Under the pieces are notes generated by a model. The model made no database searches and was not told the origin of the DNA. It saw nothing but the letters and a program-made list of their open reading frames with translations. The position numbers and the translations under genes were made by a program. Positions 18,454 to 27,090 of a DNA stretch of 64,000 nt are shown here, one piece after another (the stretch's first letter is position 1; every line of letters starts with the position of its first letter). Source of the DNA: JASGTU01 sp963821815 (GTDB lineage Bacteria > Chloroflexota > Anaerolineae > Caldilineales > Caldilineaceae); assembly GCA_963821815.1 (NCBI GenBank), contig CAWGFG010000006.1, positions 1,550,001-1,614,000 of the forward strand. The letters are read 5' to 3'.

Positions 18454-21372
18454 TTACGGCGCAGGCGTTGCAGCTGACGGTTCTGCTGTAGCGCCTATGT
18501 CCTGCCCGGTTTGCTCTGCACTACTAGCGCCCACCACGCTGGCGAGATTCTCTAGTGTGAGTCGCAGCGCTTCGATCTCGTCGCCATAGCCAGCCCAGTC
18601 GCCTTGTTGGATATAGGTCTGCGCACTCTCATATTGCTGATTCGCTTGATCAATAAGCTCTTGCAGCGAGGCTTCGGCGCCTGCGGCAGGACCACTGATC
18701 GACTCTCTGGCCTGTGCCAAAGCGCCTTCAATAGATACCTGCCCGCCGAATGTAGCCAGTGAGGCTAATTCGGTATCCTGCAGCAACTGATCGCCAAAAA
18801 GTTCAACCAATGCCAAGCCAAGATTGTCCGCCATGTACACAGAGTTTGGGTCAGCGACAATCACGCGCTTAAGCTCAGGAATCTTTCCTGTATCCGCCTG
18901 AAGATAGAGCGGTTCTACATAGACGAGCGTGCCAGCCACCGGGAACACAAGCAGATTGCCGCGGTTTACATTGCTGCCTTGCTGGTCCCACAGGCTCAAC
19001 TGCGCACTAATCACTGGGTCCTGGTTGATGCGCGCTTCGATCTGTTGCGGACCGAAGAAGAGCGAATCCTTTCCGAACTCGAAGACGAGCTTCTCGCCAT
19101 ATTCCGCGGGATTGCTCTTAGCCGACATCCACGAGATCATGTTCTCGCGGTTCGCCGGCGTGAAAGGAAGAATCTGAACGAAGTCGAGACTCTCTTCGCC
19201 AGGCAGGCGCATCAGCACATAATATGGCTGCACCGGTACTAGTTTGTCCTCGTACAATTCTTGCGGCCAGGCCCAGAGGTCCTCGCGATTGTAAAATTCG
19301 TTGGCATCGGTCATGTGATACGTGCGGAAGACTAATGCTTGAATTGTAAACAGGTCAACCGGATAGCGGATGTGCGCCAACAGATCTTCGGGCATCTCAT
19401 CAATGGGTTTGAACAGTGCCGGGAAAATCTGATTGTAGGCTGCAATGATCGGCTCTTCCGAATCGACCACGTAGAAGGTCATTGTACCGTCGTAGGCGTT
19501 GATCAGAACCTTCACCGAGTTTCGGATGTAGTTTACATTGTTCTGCGGTGCACTGTATGGATAACGGTTGCTCACGGTATACGCGTCAATCATCCACCAT
19601 AGCGCTCCGCTATCATCCACTATGATATACGGATCACTGTCATATTGCAGGAACGGTGCTACTTCATGGGTGCGCTCAACAATATTCCGCCGCCACAGGA
19701 GCTGGCTATCACCGTGGATGTCACCGTTCAGGAGCAGGTTGATGTCCGCGAAACGAATGGCGAAAAGTAGACGGGCCAAGAGCGTAGTTTGGATGCCGGT
19801 GTTGGCAGAGAACCGGGTCGTCACGTTGCCGTCGCCGCTGGGATAATCGAATTCAGGTTCGTCGGTGTTGCCGATAATGTAGCTGTTTGTCAACTCTCCG
19901 AAGTAGAGCTGCGGCTTAGTGACGGTGATCACCCCCTGAGTTGGGATGTCTTTAAGGTAGAAATCGGGCAAGCCGTCACGAGTGACCTGGGAGACCGACG
20001 ACGATGCTACTCCGAAGCCGTGCGTATAAACCAGCTTCTGGTTCACCCACGTCTGTGCATCGGTAGATAGCTGATCCGGTACGAGTTCGCGACCGGAGAT
20101 CATGACTTGTCTCAGACCGCCGTCTTCCAACTGGTAGCGGTCAATGTCAATGTCGTTGAACTGATAGTACTGTCGCAAGGCTTGTATTTGGTTATATGTC
20201 TGCAAGAGCGGGCGATAATCCCACAGTCGCACATTACTCAGCGTCTCCGCCTCCTGTAGTATCTCTTCAGTCGTTACATTCTCATTGACCGCGTAGTCCT
20301 CCACGACAATCTCATTCAGGTCAAATGCCTGCCGTGTAAAACTAATATTGTCTTCGATGTAGGGCCGCTCCAACGCAAGCTCGTTTGGATTCACGCGGAA
20401 TCGTTGCACGAAACCGGGAAAGATGTTACCAGCCAAGATTGCCACCGCGATCCAAACAATGAGAAGGCCGGCGATCGTTCGCCAGCCGCGACGACGGTAG
20501 ACGACAACCATGAGTGCGACCGCCGTCACGAGCGTCACAATAGCCAGCAAATTGTAGGCCGGGAGCTGCGCTTTCTGGTCAGCGAAACCTGCACCGTAAA
20601 CGACGCCTCTGGTGCTATAGACCAGTTGATAGGCGATAATTCGGTACTGCCACGCCATGAGGGTCAAGATCAGCGCACCAATTGCGCCAAGATGAACCAT
20701 CGTACTTCTGCGAATGTTCAGCCCATGCCAGCCGATACCGCTTACCAACGCTGCGGAAATTAACGAGACGATGAACGTAAACATGAGCCATGAGCGTATC
20801 AGTTGCCAGATGGGTAATGTGAATACGAAAAAGCCCACGTCGCGATTGAAGAGGGGATCTGCAACGCCAAACGAAGACTGATTCAGGTAGAGCAGCACAT
20901 TTTCCCAGGAGGCTGCCGTCGACAAACCGACAAAGAAAGCCAGCAAGCCGGCAACCGTCAACACAGTCGGAACGACGCGTAAACCAAATGCGGACAATGT
21001 TACCTCGACTGGCGTGCCTGACAGTCCATTGGGAGAGAAGCGCCGCGCTAAAATCACGTTTAGCGCAACAATCAACCAGAAACCCAAACCGCCAACCAGG
21101 AATAGACCTAGTTTTGCGACGATACGTGTAACCAGTACGGAACTGACATCTAGGCTTGAATACCAATACCAGTCCGAGATGAAGCCAATGATCTGGTTGA
21201 AGAATAGAAAAAAGAGTATCGGGATTAGAAACCAGAGCAGACGCCGCGGGTTTCGCTGCGGCTGTTCGTTCCGTTCTCCGTTGGCAGGCGGAATCCAATC
21301 ATCGTCCTCTTGATTTAGATTCTGCTCCAACGAGCGAATCAGTTCGCTGAATGAGTCATCATTATTTTGCAT
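18454..21372 (-). CDS. UPF0182 family membrane protein
   Basis: A protein of 972 residues matching the UPF0182/COG1615 family. An acidic cytoplasmic head is followed by about seven hydrophobic segments within residues 45-330 (for example LLWFLIPILFFLFFNQIIGF). A large extracytoplasmic region follows with family blocks such as NPNELALERPYIEDNI, VYTHGFGVASS and YFGELTNSYIIGNT. The C-terminal 90 residues contain a helical stretch and a Thr/Ala/Pro-rich tail. The family is found in actinobacteria, cyanobacteria and Chloroflexota. Its function is unknown. Confidence 0.95.
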   Translation of the reverse strand: MQNNDDSFSELIRSLEQNLNQEDDDWIPPANGERNEQPQRNPRRLLWFLIPILFFLFFNQIIGFISDWYWYSSLDVSSVLVTRIVAKLGLFLVGGLGFWLIVALNVILARRFSPNGLSGTPVEVTLSAFGLRVVPTVLTVAGLLAFFVGLSTAASWENVLLYLNQSSFGVADPLFNRDVGFFVFTLPIWQLIRSWLMFTFIVSLISAALVSGIGWHGLNIRRSTMVHLGAIGALILTLMAWQYRIIAYQLVYSTRGVVYGAGFADQKAQLPAYNLLAIVTLVTAVALMVVVYRRRGWRTIAGLLIVWIAVAILAGNIFPGFVQRFRVNPNELALERPYIEDNISFTRQAFDLNEIVVEDYAVNENVTTEEILQEAETLSNVRLWDYRPLLQTYNQIQALRQYYQFNDIDIDRYQLEDGGLRQVMISGRELVPDQLSTDAQTWVNQKLVYTHGFGVASSSVSQVTRDGLPDFYLKDIPTQGVITVTKPQLYFGELTNSYIIGNTDEPEFDYPSGDGNVTTRFSANTGIQTTLLARLLFAIRFADINLLLNGDIHGDSQLLWRRNIVERTHEVAPFLQYDSDPYIIVDDSGALWWMIDAYTVSNRYPYSAPQNNVNYIRNSVKVLINAYDGTMTFYVVDSEEPIIAAYNQIFPALFKPIDEMPEDLLAHIRYPVDLFTIQALVFRTYHMTDANEFYNREDLWAWPQELYEDKLVPVQPYYVLMRLPGEESLDFVQILPFTPANRENMISWMSAKSNPAEYGEKLVFEFGKDSLFFGPQQIEARINQDPVISAQLSLWDQQGSNVNRGNLLVFPVAGTLVYVEPLYLQADTGKIPELKRVIVADPNSVYMADNLGLALVELFGDQLLQDTELASLATFGGQVSIEGALAQARESISGPAAGAEASLQELIDQANQQYESAQTYIQQGDWAGYGDEIEALRLTLENLASVVGASSAEQTGQDIGATAEPSAATPAP

Positions 21373-21502
21373 TGTGCATTCGTTTCTATTGGAATCTTAG
21401 TTATCTAAAACCATTGTACCAAACATCCGTGTAATCAACGTGTGGGCCTTGTTCCGGTTATCAAAGTGACCGAATCGGCAGCAAACTGTAGTCAACGCTG
21501 CG

Positions 21503-21530
21503 TTTCAGCCAAGCTGCCTTGTGCTATAAT
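21503..21530 (+). promoter_or_regulatory. Promoter placing the start codon near +1
   Basis: A perfect TATAAT at 21525-21530 lies 16 bases after a weak -35 (TTTCAG, 21503-21508). The ATG of the downstream gene is at 21537, six bases beyond the -10, about where transcription would begin. No Shine-Dalgarno is present. Confidence 0.55.
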
Positions 21531-21536
21531 CGTCGC

Positions 21537-21992
21537 ATGGACAAGAATTGGCCTGATGAGCTTTCCAAACCAAGTCCGGACGAGGTCGAAGCCTTGCTCA
21601 CTACCTTTTGGAACCGACTGCATGTGCTGCCGGCCCTGATTGCAGGTCACGAGCATCTATTGGCTGCCGAATGCGTTGCAGAGCTGCGAGGCTCCGTTTT
21701 GCAGATGATGCTGGCGCTAAATGGAATTACCAGGCCAGAGGGTACGACGCACCTGAATACCTATTTAAGTTCGAGTCAGCGCCAGGCACTCTATCGCATA
21801 ATCGTAACGCCAAACATCAGTCAGAAAACTTGGATTGGTCAAGCCGTGGCCATGGTAGTCATCTACCGCTGGTATGCATACCAGTTAGTGGCCAAATACT
21901 ATTGCCAGTACCCAGTTCGCGAGGAGCGAGAAACGCTCCAGCATCTTAGCGAATCTCTACCCAACTGGCCCAGGCAAATCAAAACAGATTGA
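21537..21992 (+). CDS. Small hypothetical protein, possibly leaderless
   Basis: A protein of about 151 residues starting MDKNWPDELSKPSPDEV. It looks all-helical and is unrecognised. It contains a His/Glu-rich helix (LIAGHEHLLAAECVAELRG) and an aromatic helix (VIYRWYAYQLVAKYYCQYP). An in-frame ATG at 21519 exists, but it overlaps the -10 element and is unlikely. It ends 53 bases before a glycosyltransferase gene on the same strand, so it may be the first gene of that transcript. Confidence 0.6.
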   Translation: MDKNWPDELSKPSPDEVEALLTTFWNRLHVLPALIAGHEHLLAAECVAELRGSVLQMMLALNGITRPEGTTHLNTYLSSSQRQALYRIIVTPNISQKTWIGQAVAMVVIYRWYAYQLVAKYYCQYPVREERETLQHLSESLPNWPRQIKTD

Positions 21993-22045
21993 ACCCTCAG
22001 CCGATTTCTGAAGCCAACTAAAAGCTCAGTGAAAGTCATTCCTGC

Positions 22046-23239
22046 ATGAAACGTGGAATGCGGATTGTCTTTGTCGCTCCGTTCGGCATTCGACACAAAA
22101 CAACCGTGTGGGCTCGCATCGTGCCGCTGGCGCGTGAGTTGAACCGGCTCGGTCACACCACTCGTATTCTCGTCCCTCCATGGGACAGCCCCCAAGACGC
22201 CGGTACGCATATCATCAAAGACCACGTTCATCTGCAGCACGTACAGCTTGATAACGGAGTTGCGGCTACATCGCTCCGGTTGTTACAGCAAGTGCGGGAC
22301 CTGCAGCCCGATATTGTCCATATCATCAAACCAAGAGCCTACGCAGGTATCGTTCAGTGGATGCTGTGGCAGATGAAGCGTGCGGGTCTGTGCCGATCCC
22401 AACTCCTCCTGGACGTGGACGACTGGGAGCGTCCATGGTCGCGGATCAATCACTATTCTCAGTATCAATCTCTCTTCCTAAATTGGCAGGAAGAGTGGGG
22501 GATTCGGCACGCAGACGGCGTGACCGCCGCCAGTCGCTGGCTAGAACGCAATGTGGCTGCTGCGTCGCCGCGCATGCCAATCCTCTATCTGCCGAACGGA
22601 GTTGATTCGGTCGACAATGAACCGCGGGACTATGCCCTGCATCATCCGCCGCGTGTGCTGTGGCTTACACGCTTTGTCGAAGTATCGCCTGAGTGGCTGG
22701 CGTCTTGTTGGCGGAGCGTACTGCAGGAGACGCCAAATGCAATACTCTATGTGGCTGGACGCGCACTCTACGATAACGGTGAAGCTGCCTACTTGAACAA
22801 GCTTGCGGTTGCGACCTACTCTGGTCAACCATCAAACGTGGTCTGGCTCGGGTATGTTCCACCCGCAGACCTGCCATTGCTCTTTGATGCCATCGACTGC
22901 GCCATCTTCCCTTCGGACAATGCGCCGCTACTGCAGGCCAAGTGCAGCGTACGATTTGCAACTGTCTTGCAGAATGGCGTTCCGTCGATTGCCAGCGCCG
23001 TCGGTGAACAGAGTCGCTACGGCGCAGACGGCGCTGCCTTTATGGTGCAACCAGATGCGACGCCGGAGCGCTTTGCAGCAGCCGTCACTGCGCTACTGCA
23101 CGATGAAGAACGCCGAACCGCTATCGGCGCCGTTGCCAGGTCGCGGATGCGAACCGCATACTCTTGGGAAGTGATGGGCAAGCGGCTCGCCGAGTTCTAC
23201 GAGTCCAACATTCGGACGCCTGAAGCGTTCCATGGCTAG
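22046..23239 (+). CDS. Glycosyltransferase (GT4-like)
   Basis: A protein of 397 residues with a GT-B layout. The N-terminal domain starts MRIVFVAPFGIRHKTTVWAR and includes QPDIVHIIKPRAYAGIV. The C-terminal domain has PRVLWLTRFVEVSPEWL, NVVWLGYVPPADLPLLFDAIDCAIFP and a nucleotide-sugar-binding region around SDNAPLLQAKCSVRFATVLQ. The ATG at 22058 is an alternative start. It overlaps the VanZ-like gene by 8 bases, so the two are co-transcribed. Acceptor and donor sugars are unknown; a surface polysaccharide or glycolipid product is plausible. Confidence 0.82.
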   Translation: MKRGMRIVFVAPFGIRHKTTVWARIVPLARELNRLGHTTRILVPPWDSPQDAGTHIIKDHVHLQHVQLDNGVAATSLRLLQQVRDLQPDIVHIIKPRAYAGIVQWMLWQMKRAGLCRSQLLLDVDDWERPWSRINHYSQYQSLFLNWQEEWGIRHADGVTAASRWLERNVAAASPRMPILYLPNGVDSVDNEPRDYALHHPPRVLWLTRFVEVSPEWLASCWRSVLQETPNAILYVAGRALYDNGEAAYLNKLAVATYSGQPSNVVWLGYVPPADLPLLFDAIDCAIFPSDNAPLLQAKCSVRFATVLQNGVPSIASAVGEQSRYGADGAAFMVQPDATPERFAAAVTALLHDEERRTAIGAVARSRMRTAYSWEVMGKRLAEFYESNIRTPEAFHG

Positions 23240-23729
23240 CGACGCATGCAGCAGTCCCTTAGTCACCGAGAATCAATCCCGTCGCTCATACCGATGGTGG
23301 TTCGTCACGTGGGCTCCGTTTGTGCTATTTGCGGCGGTCATATTCGCATTTAGCAGCCGCCCAAGCTTCGGACAGAGCCATGCATTGCTCAACCTGGTGA
23401 ACGGGCTTTTCGGTAACAGCGCATGGCTCGCCCACTACTACGGCATTTTCGTTCTCATTGACCCATACAGCGCGACCATAGCCCACTTTATGGAGTACGC
23501 CATACTCGCTGTGCTGGCTTTCTGGGCGCTGCGACGGCAGGTTCCGCACCAGGCGAAGCTTGCGGGCATTGCCTTTGTCATTGTCGCGCTCTATGCGCTG
23601 TCGGACGAGCTGCACCAGTACTTTGTGCCGGGCCGGCACTGCGACTGGCGCGATGTGCTGACAGACTGGATTGGAGCTGCAACTGTCTTGACACTACTAG
23701 CTATCACTATGCGAAATCGTTCGCGTTGA
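23232..23729 (+). CDS. VanZ-like membrane protein
   Basis: A protein of 165 residues with four hydrophobic segments and the VanZ family pattern: an N-terminal helix ending AAVIFAFSSRPSFGQ, then AHFMEYAILAVLAFWALRR, then ALYALSDELHQYFVPGRHCDWRDVLTDWIGA. The conserved H-F-x-E-Y, D-E-x-H-Q and R-D-V-x-D residues are all present. VanZ domains occur in teicoplanin resistance and in many envelope proteins of unknown role, and family membership alone does not imply resistance. The start lies inside the end of the glycosyltransferase gene. Confidence 0.9.
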   Translation: MASDACSSPLVTENQSRRSYRWWFVTWAPFVLFAAVIFAFSSRPSFGQSHALLNLVNGLFGNSAWLAHYYGIFVLIDPYSATIAHFMEYAILAVLAFWALRRQVPHQAKLAGIAFVIVALYALSDELHQYFVPGRHCDWRDVLTDWIGAATVLTLLAITMRNRSR

Positions 23730-23745
23730 GTGAAGATCCATAGGA

Positions 23746-24714
23746 TTAATCCGGTAGCGGCAGTTTGGGATATTTCTTGCCGCTGTCTGCGTTGCCGCTT
23801 TCCATTTGTCGCCGTCTCTCCTCTTCCTGCGCCTTGAGCCGACGGTCGGAGCGCAGCCGTGCGCGACGGCGCTGCTTGTCCTTTGCATGCCAGCGCGTCA
23901 CATCGTCCAGGTGCGCCAGGCAGCGACCTGATATCAGAAAGCCTGAGTGTGCGATCATGGAGTCCTCTGGGCGCAACCTTTCCGGCACAGGCTTGTAGCC
24001 CCGCAGCAGCAACTCCTCTACGGCAATATCAACGAATCCGTAATTTTCTAGCCCCTCAACGGTCTTTACAACTTGGTTAGTCGTGGGCACGAGACCAGCA
24101 AAGAACGCGCCCCTTCTGAGCGAGTTCACTACAGTATCCAAGTGCTTCCATGGTTCACGCACATCCAGGAAGAATGCATCAACGCCTTGCTCGACAGCAC
24201 TATCCTGCAGCCGTTGCTGGCGCATCTCCACAAAGGGCAGCATTCCCACGCGCTCTAGATTGCGCCGCGCCAGATCATAGGACTCGGGCCGAGCTTCATA
24301 GGAGATCACACGCCCTTTCGGCGCGACCGCCCACGCAAGCGCCGTCGTCATCGCGCCGCTGCCCGTGCCTGCTTCCACTACACGGCATCCAGAGCGCAAA
24401 TTTAGCCGGTAAACGAGCCATGCAGCATCCTTGGGGTAGATGATCTGTGTGCCGCGCCGCAGATGTGACATTAGATCGATCAGCGAAGGTTCCAGCAGCA
24501 GCCCGGGATGACCCTTCTGGCTTTCGATGATATCGCCAATGCGCGCTTCCATCATGTCCGCATGCCGAAACACGCCTAAGTGCGTGTGCAACGTTCCACC
24601 GTGCTGCGTGCGCAACAGGTAGCGCTTCTGGTCTTGCGTAACGAGGATGATGGAGTCGGATTCCGCGATGTTCTCTTTGCCCGACCGAAACCACGGAGAC
24701 TCTAGTGTCGTCAA
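23746..24714 (-). CDS. trmI: tRNA (adenine-58-N1)-methyltransferase, TrmI type
   Basis: A SAM-dependent methyltransferase of about 322 residues. An N-terminal beta domain (SIILVTQDQKRYLLRTQHGG, HLGVFRH) precedes the TrmI-specific GTQIIYPKDAAWLVYRLNL. The SAM motif is VVEAGTGSGAMTTALAWAV, followed by SYEARPE and DAFFLDVREPW. It methylates A58 in the tRNA T-loop. No ATG lies near the 5' end. TTG codons at 24726 and 24714 are available, and GGAG six bases before 24714 favours the latter. The C-terminal 50 residues are rich in Arg and Lys. It converges on the VanZ-like gene. Confidence 0.9.
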   Translation of the reverse strand: MTTLESPWFRSGKENIAESDSIILVTQDQKRYLLRTQHGGTLHTHLGVFRHADMMEARIGDIIESQKGHPGLLLEPSLIDLMSHLRRGTQIIYPKDAAWLVYRLNLRSGCRVVEAGTGSGAMTTALAWAVAPKGRVISYEARPESYDLARRNLERVGMLPFVEMRQQRLQDSAVEQGVDAFFLDVREPWKHLDTVVNSLRRGAFFAGLVPTTNQVVKTVEGLENYGFVDIAVEELLLRGYKPVPERLRPEDSMIAHSGFLISGRCLAHLDDVTRWHAKDKQRRRARLRSDRRLKAQEEERRRQMESGNADSGKKYPKLPLPD

Positions 24715-24925
24715 AATGTACTCCAAAACTGTGCCAATAGACTGCTCAAGTTATGCATATCCAACCGGTAGACCGATTATAGCCTAAGCTTTTTACCTCA
24801 GCCTATCATAGCATCTCCTGTCGTAGAATCTATGCGACTAGATGCTACTCTTGGTTACCCTTTGAATCCATCTTTCGTGATAGCATCGAAGCATCCAGAC
24901 AGACTTCGAGTTACTGGTCTTGAGT

Positions 24926-24954
24926 TTGACATGACCGCCAGCGAAGGTTAGAAT
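24926..24954 (+). promoter_or_regulatory. Consensus sigma-70-type promoter
   Basis: TTGACA (24926-24931), a 17-base spacer and TAGAAT (24949-24954). Transcription would begin near 24961 and give a leader of about 205 bases before the lipoprotein at 25166. Confidence 0.8.
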
Positions 24955-25165
24955 TAGATGAGTATTCATCTATGTACGGCATCCTCAATGTTCGTTCAGC
25001 CTATTCGTAGCGAATAGGTACGACGTAAAGGAAGTCTGTAGGAGGCTAAAACGTAGCAGACCATAAGCGCCAAGTTAGGCGTATCTACTACGTACTCAAC
25101 CTTGTTATGTTCTTATAGTCGCACTATGACAATGGATTAGGCTTCATCCTCAGGAGGTTTATCGT
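24955..25165 (+). other. Structured long leader of the lipoprotein gene
   Basis: The leader contains a perfect 8-bp hairpin (CCTATTCG-TAG-CGAATAGG, 25000-25018) and ends with a strong TCAGGAGGT Shine-Dalgarno. No known riboswitch class is recognised and no terminator-like hairpin is seen. The rest of the 24715-24925 gap shows nothing I can name. Confidence 0.45.
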
Positions 25166-26194
25166 ATGCCCAAGAAACTTTTCCCGGTATGGGTAATCGT
25201 ATTGCTCATCGTAGCTCTGTTGGTGGCAGCTTGCGCACCGCGTGCCGGCGGTGGCGAGGTTCTTAAGCTGGACGACGCGGCTGACTTGACAGTGGATATG
25301 CCGGCGCTTGTAATCGACTTTGACAGTCAAGGCCAGCCAAGCATTGCCGACTTGCCATTGACAAAGCTCGTATCCAACGTTGCCCCGGGCGCGTTGGATA
25401 GTCTGGTTTTGCCGCCGAATGTAGTGCAGATGCTCAGCGAGAACGGCGTCCAACACCTTCAAATCTCAAACAGTCCGAAAGGTCTGCTGTTGCTAGTCAA
25501 CGGCGAACCCATGCCGTCTCTCAAATGGGACGGGCAGAAGTTGGCAAATACCTCAAAGCTCATCGAGCTGGCAGGTGTAGACCTCGGCTCAGCCACCACA
25601 ATTGTAGAGAAACTGCTGCCCCTGGTCAATCATCTGGGTATCGGGGTGATTGCTCGTTTCCCGGTGCAGGACGGCGTGGAGAAGATCGCGCTGACCTATG
25701 ACGCCGGTGCAGGAACGGGCGCGAAGACGCAAGAAGCTCAAGCCGATTTCTTGGCTACCGTGCGCGACCAGCCCTCGATAACAGTGCCCATCTTCTACGA
25801 TGCACAGGGAAGCTGGCGCGTAGGCGACCTTACAAGTGACGAGTGGATAAGTCTCACCGGTATGCCGGTGTTCGACAGCATCCGTCTACGACCGGAAGTG
25901 GTCCAGCGGCTCATTAAGCAAAACGTTAACGAGTTTGCACTATATACAGACACCGCGGGCATTCACATCAGCGTCAACGGTGAGGACCTGCCCTACATCG
26001 GTTGGGGAGATGGTGAGCTAACAAACGTCATTACCTTGGTCGAGCAGATGGGCCTAACCGATACGCTGTCCGCCGCCGGAATGAATGCGAACGACATCAC
26101 AATGATGCTAGAGACGCTGTTGCCAGCAGTACAGGCAACGGAGATCACTGTGACCGCTCACTTCCCAGAGTCGATGGCGGTTGCTTCGAACTAG
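25166..26194 (+). CDS. Lipoprotein with internal duplication
   Basis: A protein of 342 residues with a lipoprotein signal (VWVIVLLIVALLVAACAP, lipobox LVAAC). Two related segments of about 115 residues follow: LPPNVVQMLSENGVQHLQI with LLLVNGEPMPSLKWDGQKL, and LRPEVVQRLIKQNVNEFAL with IHISVNGEDLPYIGWGDGEL. Each is followed by a helix that could be an interaction surface. I do not recognise the family. An intact promoter, leader, Shine-Dalgarno and terminator show it is a single-gene transcript. It is probably anchored on the outer face of the membrane. Confidence 0.85.
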   Translation: MPKKLFPVWVIVLLIVALLVAACAPRAGGGEVLKLDDAADLTVDMPALVIDFDSQGQPSIADLPLTKLVSNVAPGALDSLVLPPNVVQMLSENGVQHLQISNSPKGLLLLVNGEPMPSLKWDGQKLANTSKLIELAGVDLGSATTIVEKLLPLVNHLGIGVIARFPVQDGVEKIALTYDAGAGTGAKTQEAQADFLATVRDQPSITVPIFYDAQGSWRVGDLTSDEWISLTGMPVFDSIRLRPEVVQRLIKQNVNEFALYTDTAGIHISVNGEDLPYIGWGDGELTNVITLVEQMGLTDTLSAAGMNANDITMMLETLLPAVQATEITVTAHFPESMAVASN

Positions 26195-26238
26195 CGTAGC
26201 CTAGTGTGACCGGGTCAATTCACCCGAGTAAGTTGATG

Positions 26239-26275
26239 ACGGTCCGGCGAAGATATTATCGCCGGACCGTTTTTT
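26239..26275 (+). terminator. Intrinsic terminator of the lipoprotein gene
   Basis: ACGGTCCGGCGA pairs with TCGCCGGACCGT across an 8-base loop and is followed by TTTTTT (26270-26275). Confidence 0.95.
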
Positions 26276-26363
26276 CCTTGTCTAGGGCACAGCCCTCTCT
26301 GTGGTCAAGTATTGCTACACCGTAACAAAGTACACATGCCAGAACAGTTTGAGACAATCCAAC

Positions 26364-26846
26364 ATGGCGTTCACAAACAACGCAACGCGCCTGCTCGATT
26401 CACGAAAGATATCCTACCAGGTTCACGAGTATGACTACGACAATGGCATCCATTCTGCAGTAGACGTTTCTCAGGCGATCCATCGGGCGCCAGAACAGGT
26501 ATTCAAAACACTGGTTGCACTGCCGGACAAACCGAACGCAAAACCGATTCTTGCAGTGATTCCCGGACCAAACTCTTTGGACCTGAAGAAACTCGCCAAG
26601 GCGATTGGCGCAAAAAAGGCGCGCATGGCTACACATGCACAGGCAGAAGAGATGACCGGGTTGCAGACGGGTGGTATCAGTCCCATTGTACTGGTCAACA
26701 AGGGCTTTCAGGTGTACATCGATGCCAGCGCAGCAGAGCATGAGACTATCGTCGTGAGCGCCGGTCAACGCGGCGCGAATATAGAGATTCGACCGCAAGA
26801 CCTCATCAACCTCACCCGTGCCAGGAAAGCCGCTCTCTGCGAATAG
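26364..26846 (+). CDS. ybaK: YbaK/EbsC-type Cys-tRNA(Pro) deacylase
   Basis: A protein of 160 residues that hydrolyses mischarged Cys-tRNA(Pro) or related misacylated tRNAs in trans. The conserved catalytic Lys is in QVFKTLVAL, and the family blocks PGPNSLDLKKLAKAIGAKK and TGLQTGGISPIVLVNKGFQVYID follow. The frame stays open to 26301, but the family N-terminus (TNNATRLLDSRKISYQVHEY) begins at ATG 26364. The Shine-Dalgarno is weak. The 244-base gap after it shows no RNA gene that I recognise. Confidence 0.93.
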   Translation: MAFTNNATRLLDSRKISYQVHEYDYDNGIHSAVDVSQAIHRAPEQVFKTLVALPDKPNAKPILAVIPGPNSLDLKKLAKAIGAKKARMATHAQAEEMTGLQTGGISPIVLVNKGFQVYIDASAAEHETIVVSAGQRGANIEIRPQDLINLTRARKAALCE

Positions 26847-27090
26847 AACCTTCGCTATACTGGTCGATCAATTGGCGTTCGGCGCGCACACTGCACAAAT
26901 CAAAAGACAAGGGTGAACTCTGACAGTGCAGCCTTAACATGAGGTGTGATCGAAGGGGCTGAATACAGATGCGGTCGATGGCCATAAATGGGATTGCCAG
27001 CGACGCCATACAGTTGCGCCGTGAGTAGCTAATAGCGAACAAGACTAAACCGACAGTATTGTGCGTGGCAGCGTTTCAGTGTTTACGTGA

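Noticed and set aside
26847..27090. Small RNA gene (SRP, RNase P or 6S) in the gap before the SIS gene
   Set aside because: None of the conserved core sequences of these RNAs is present.
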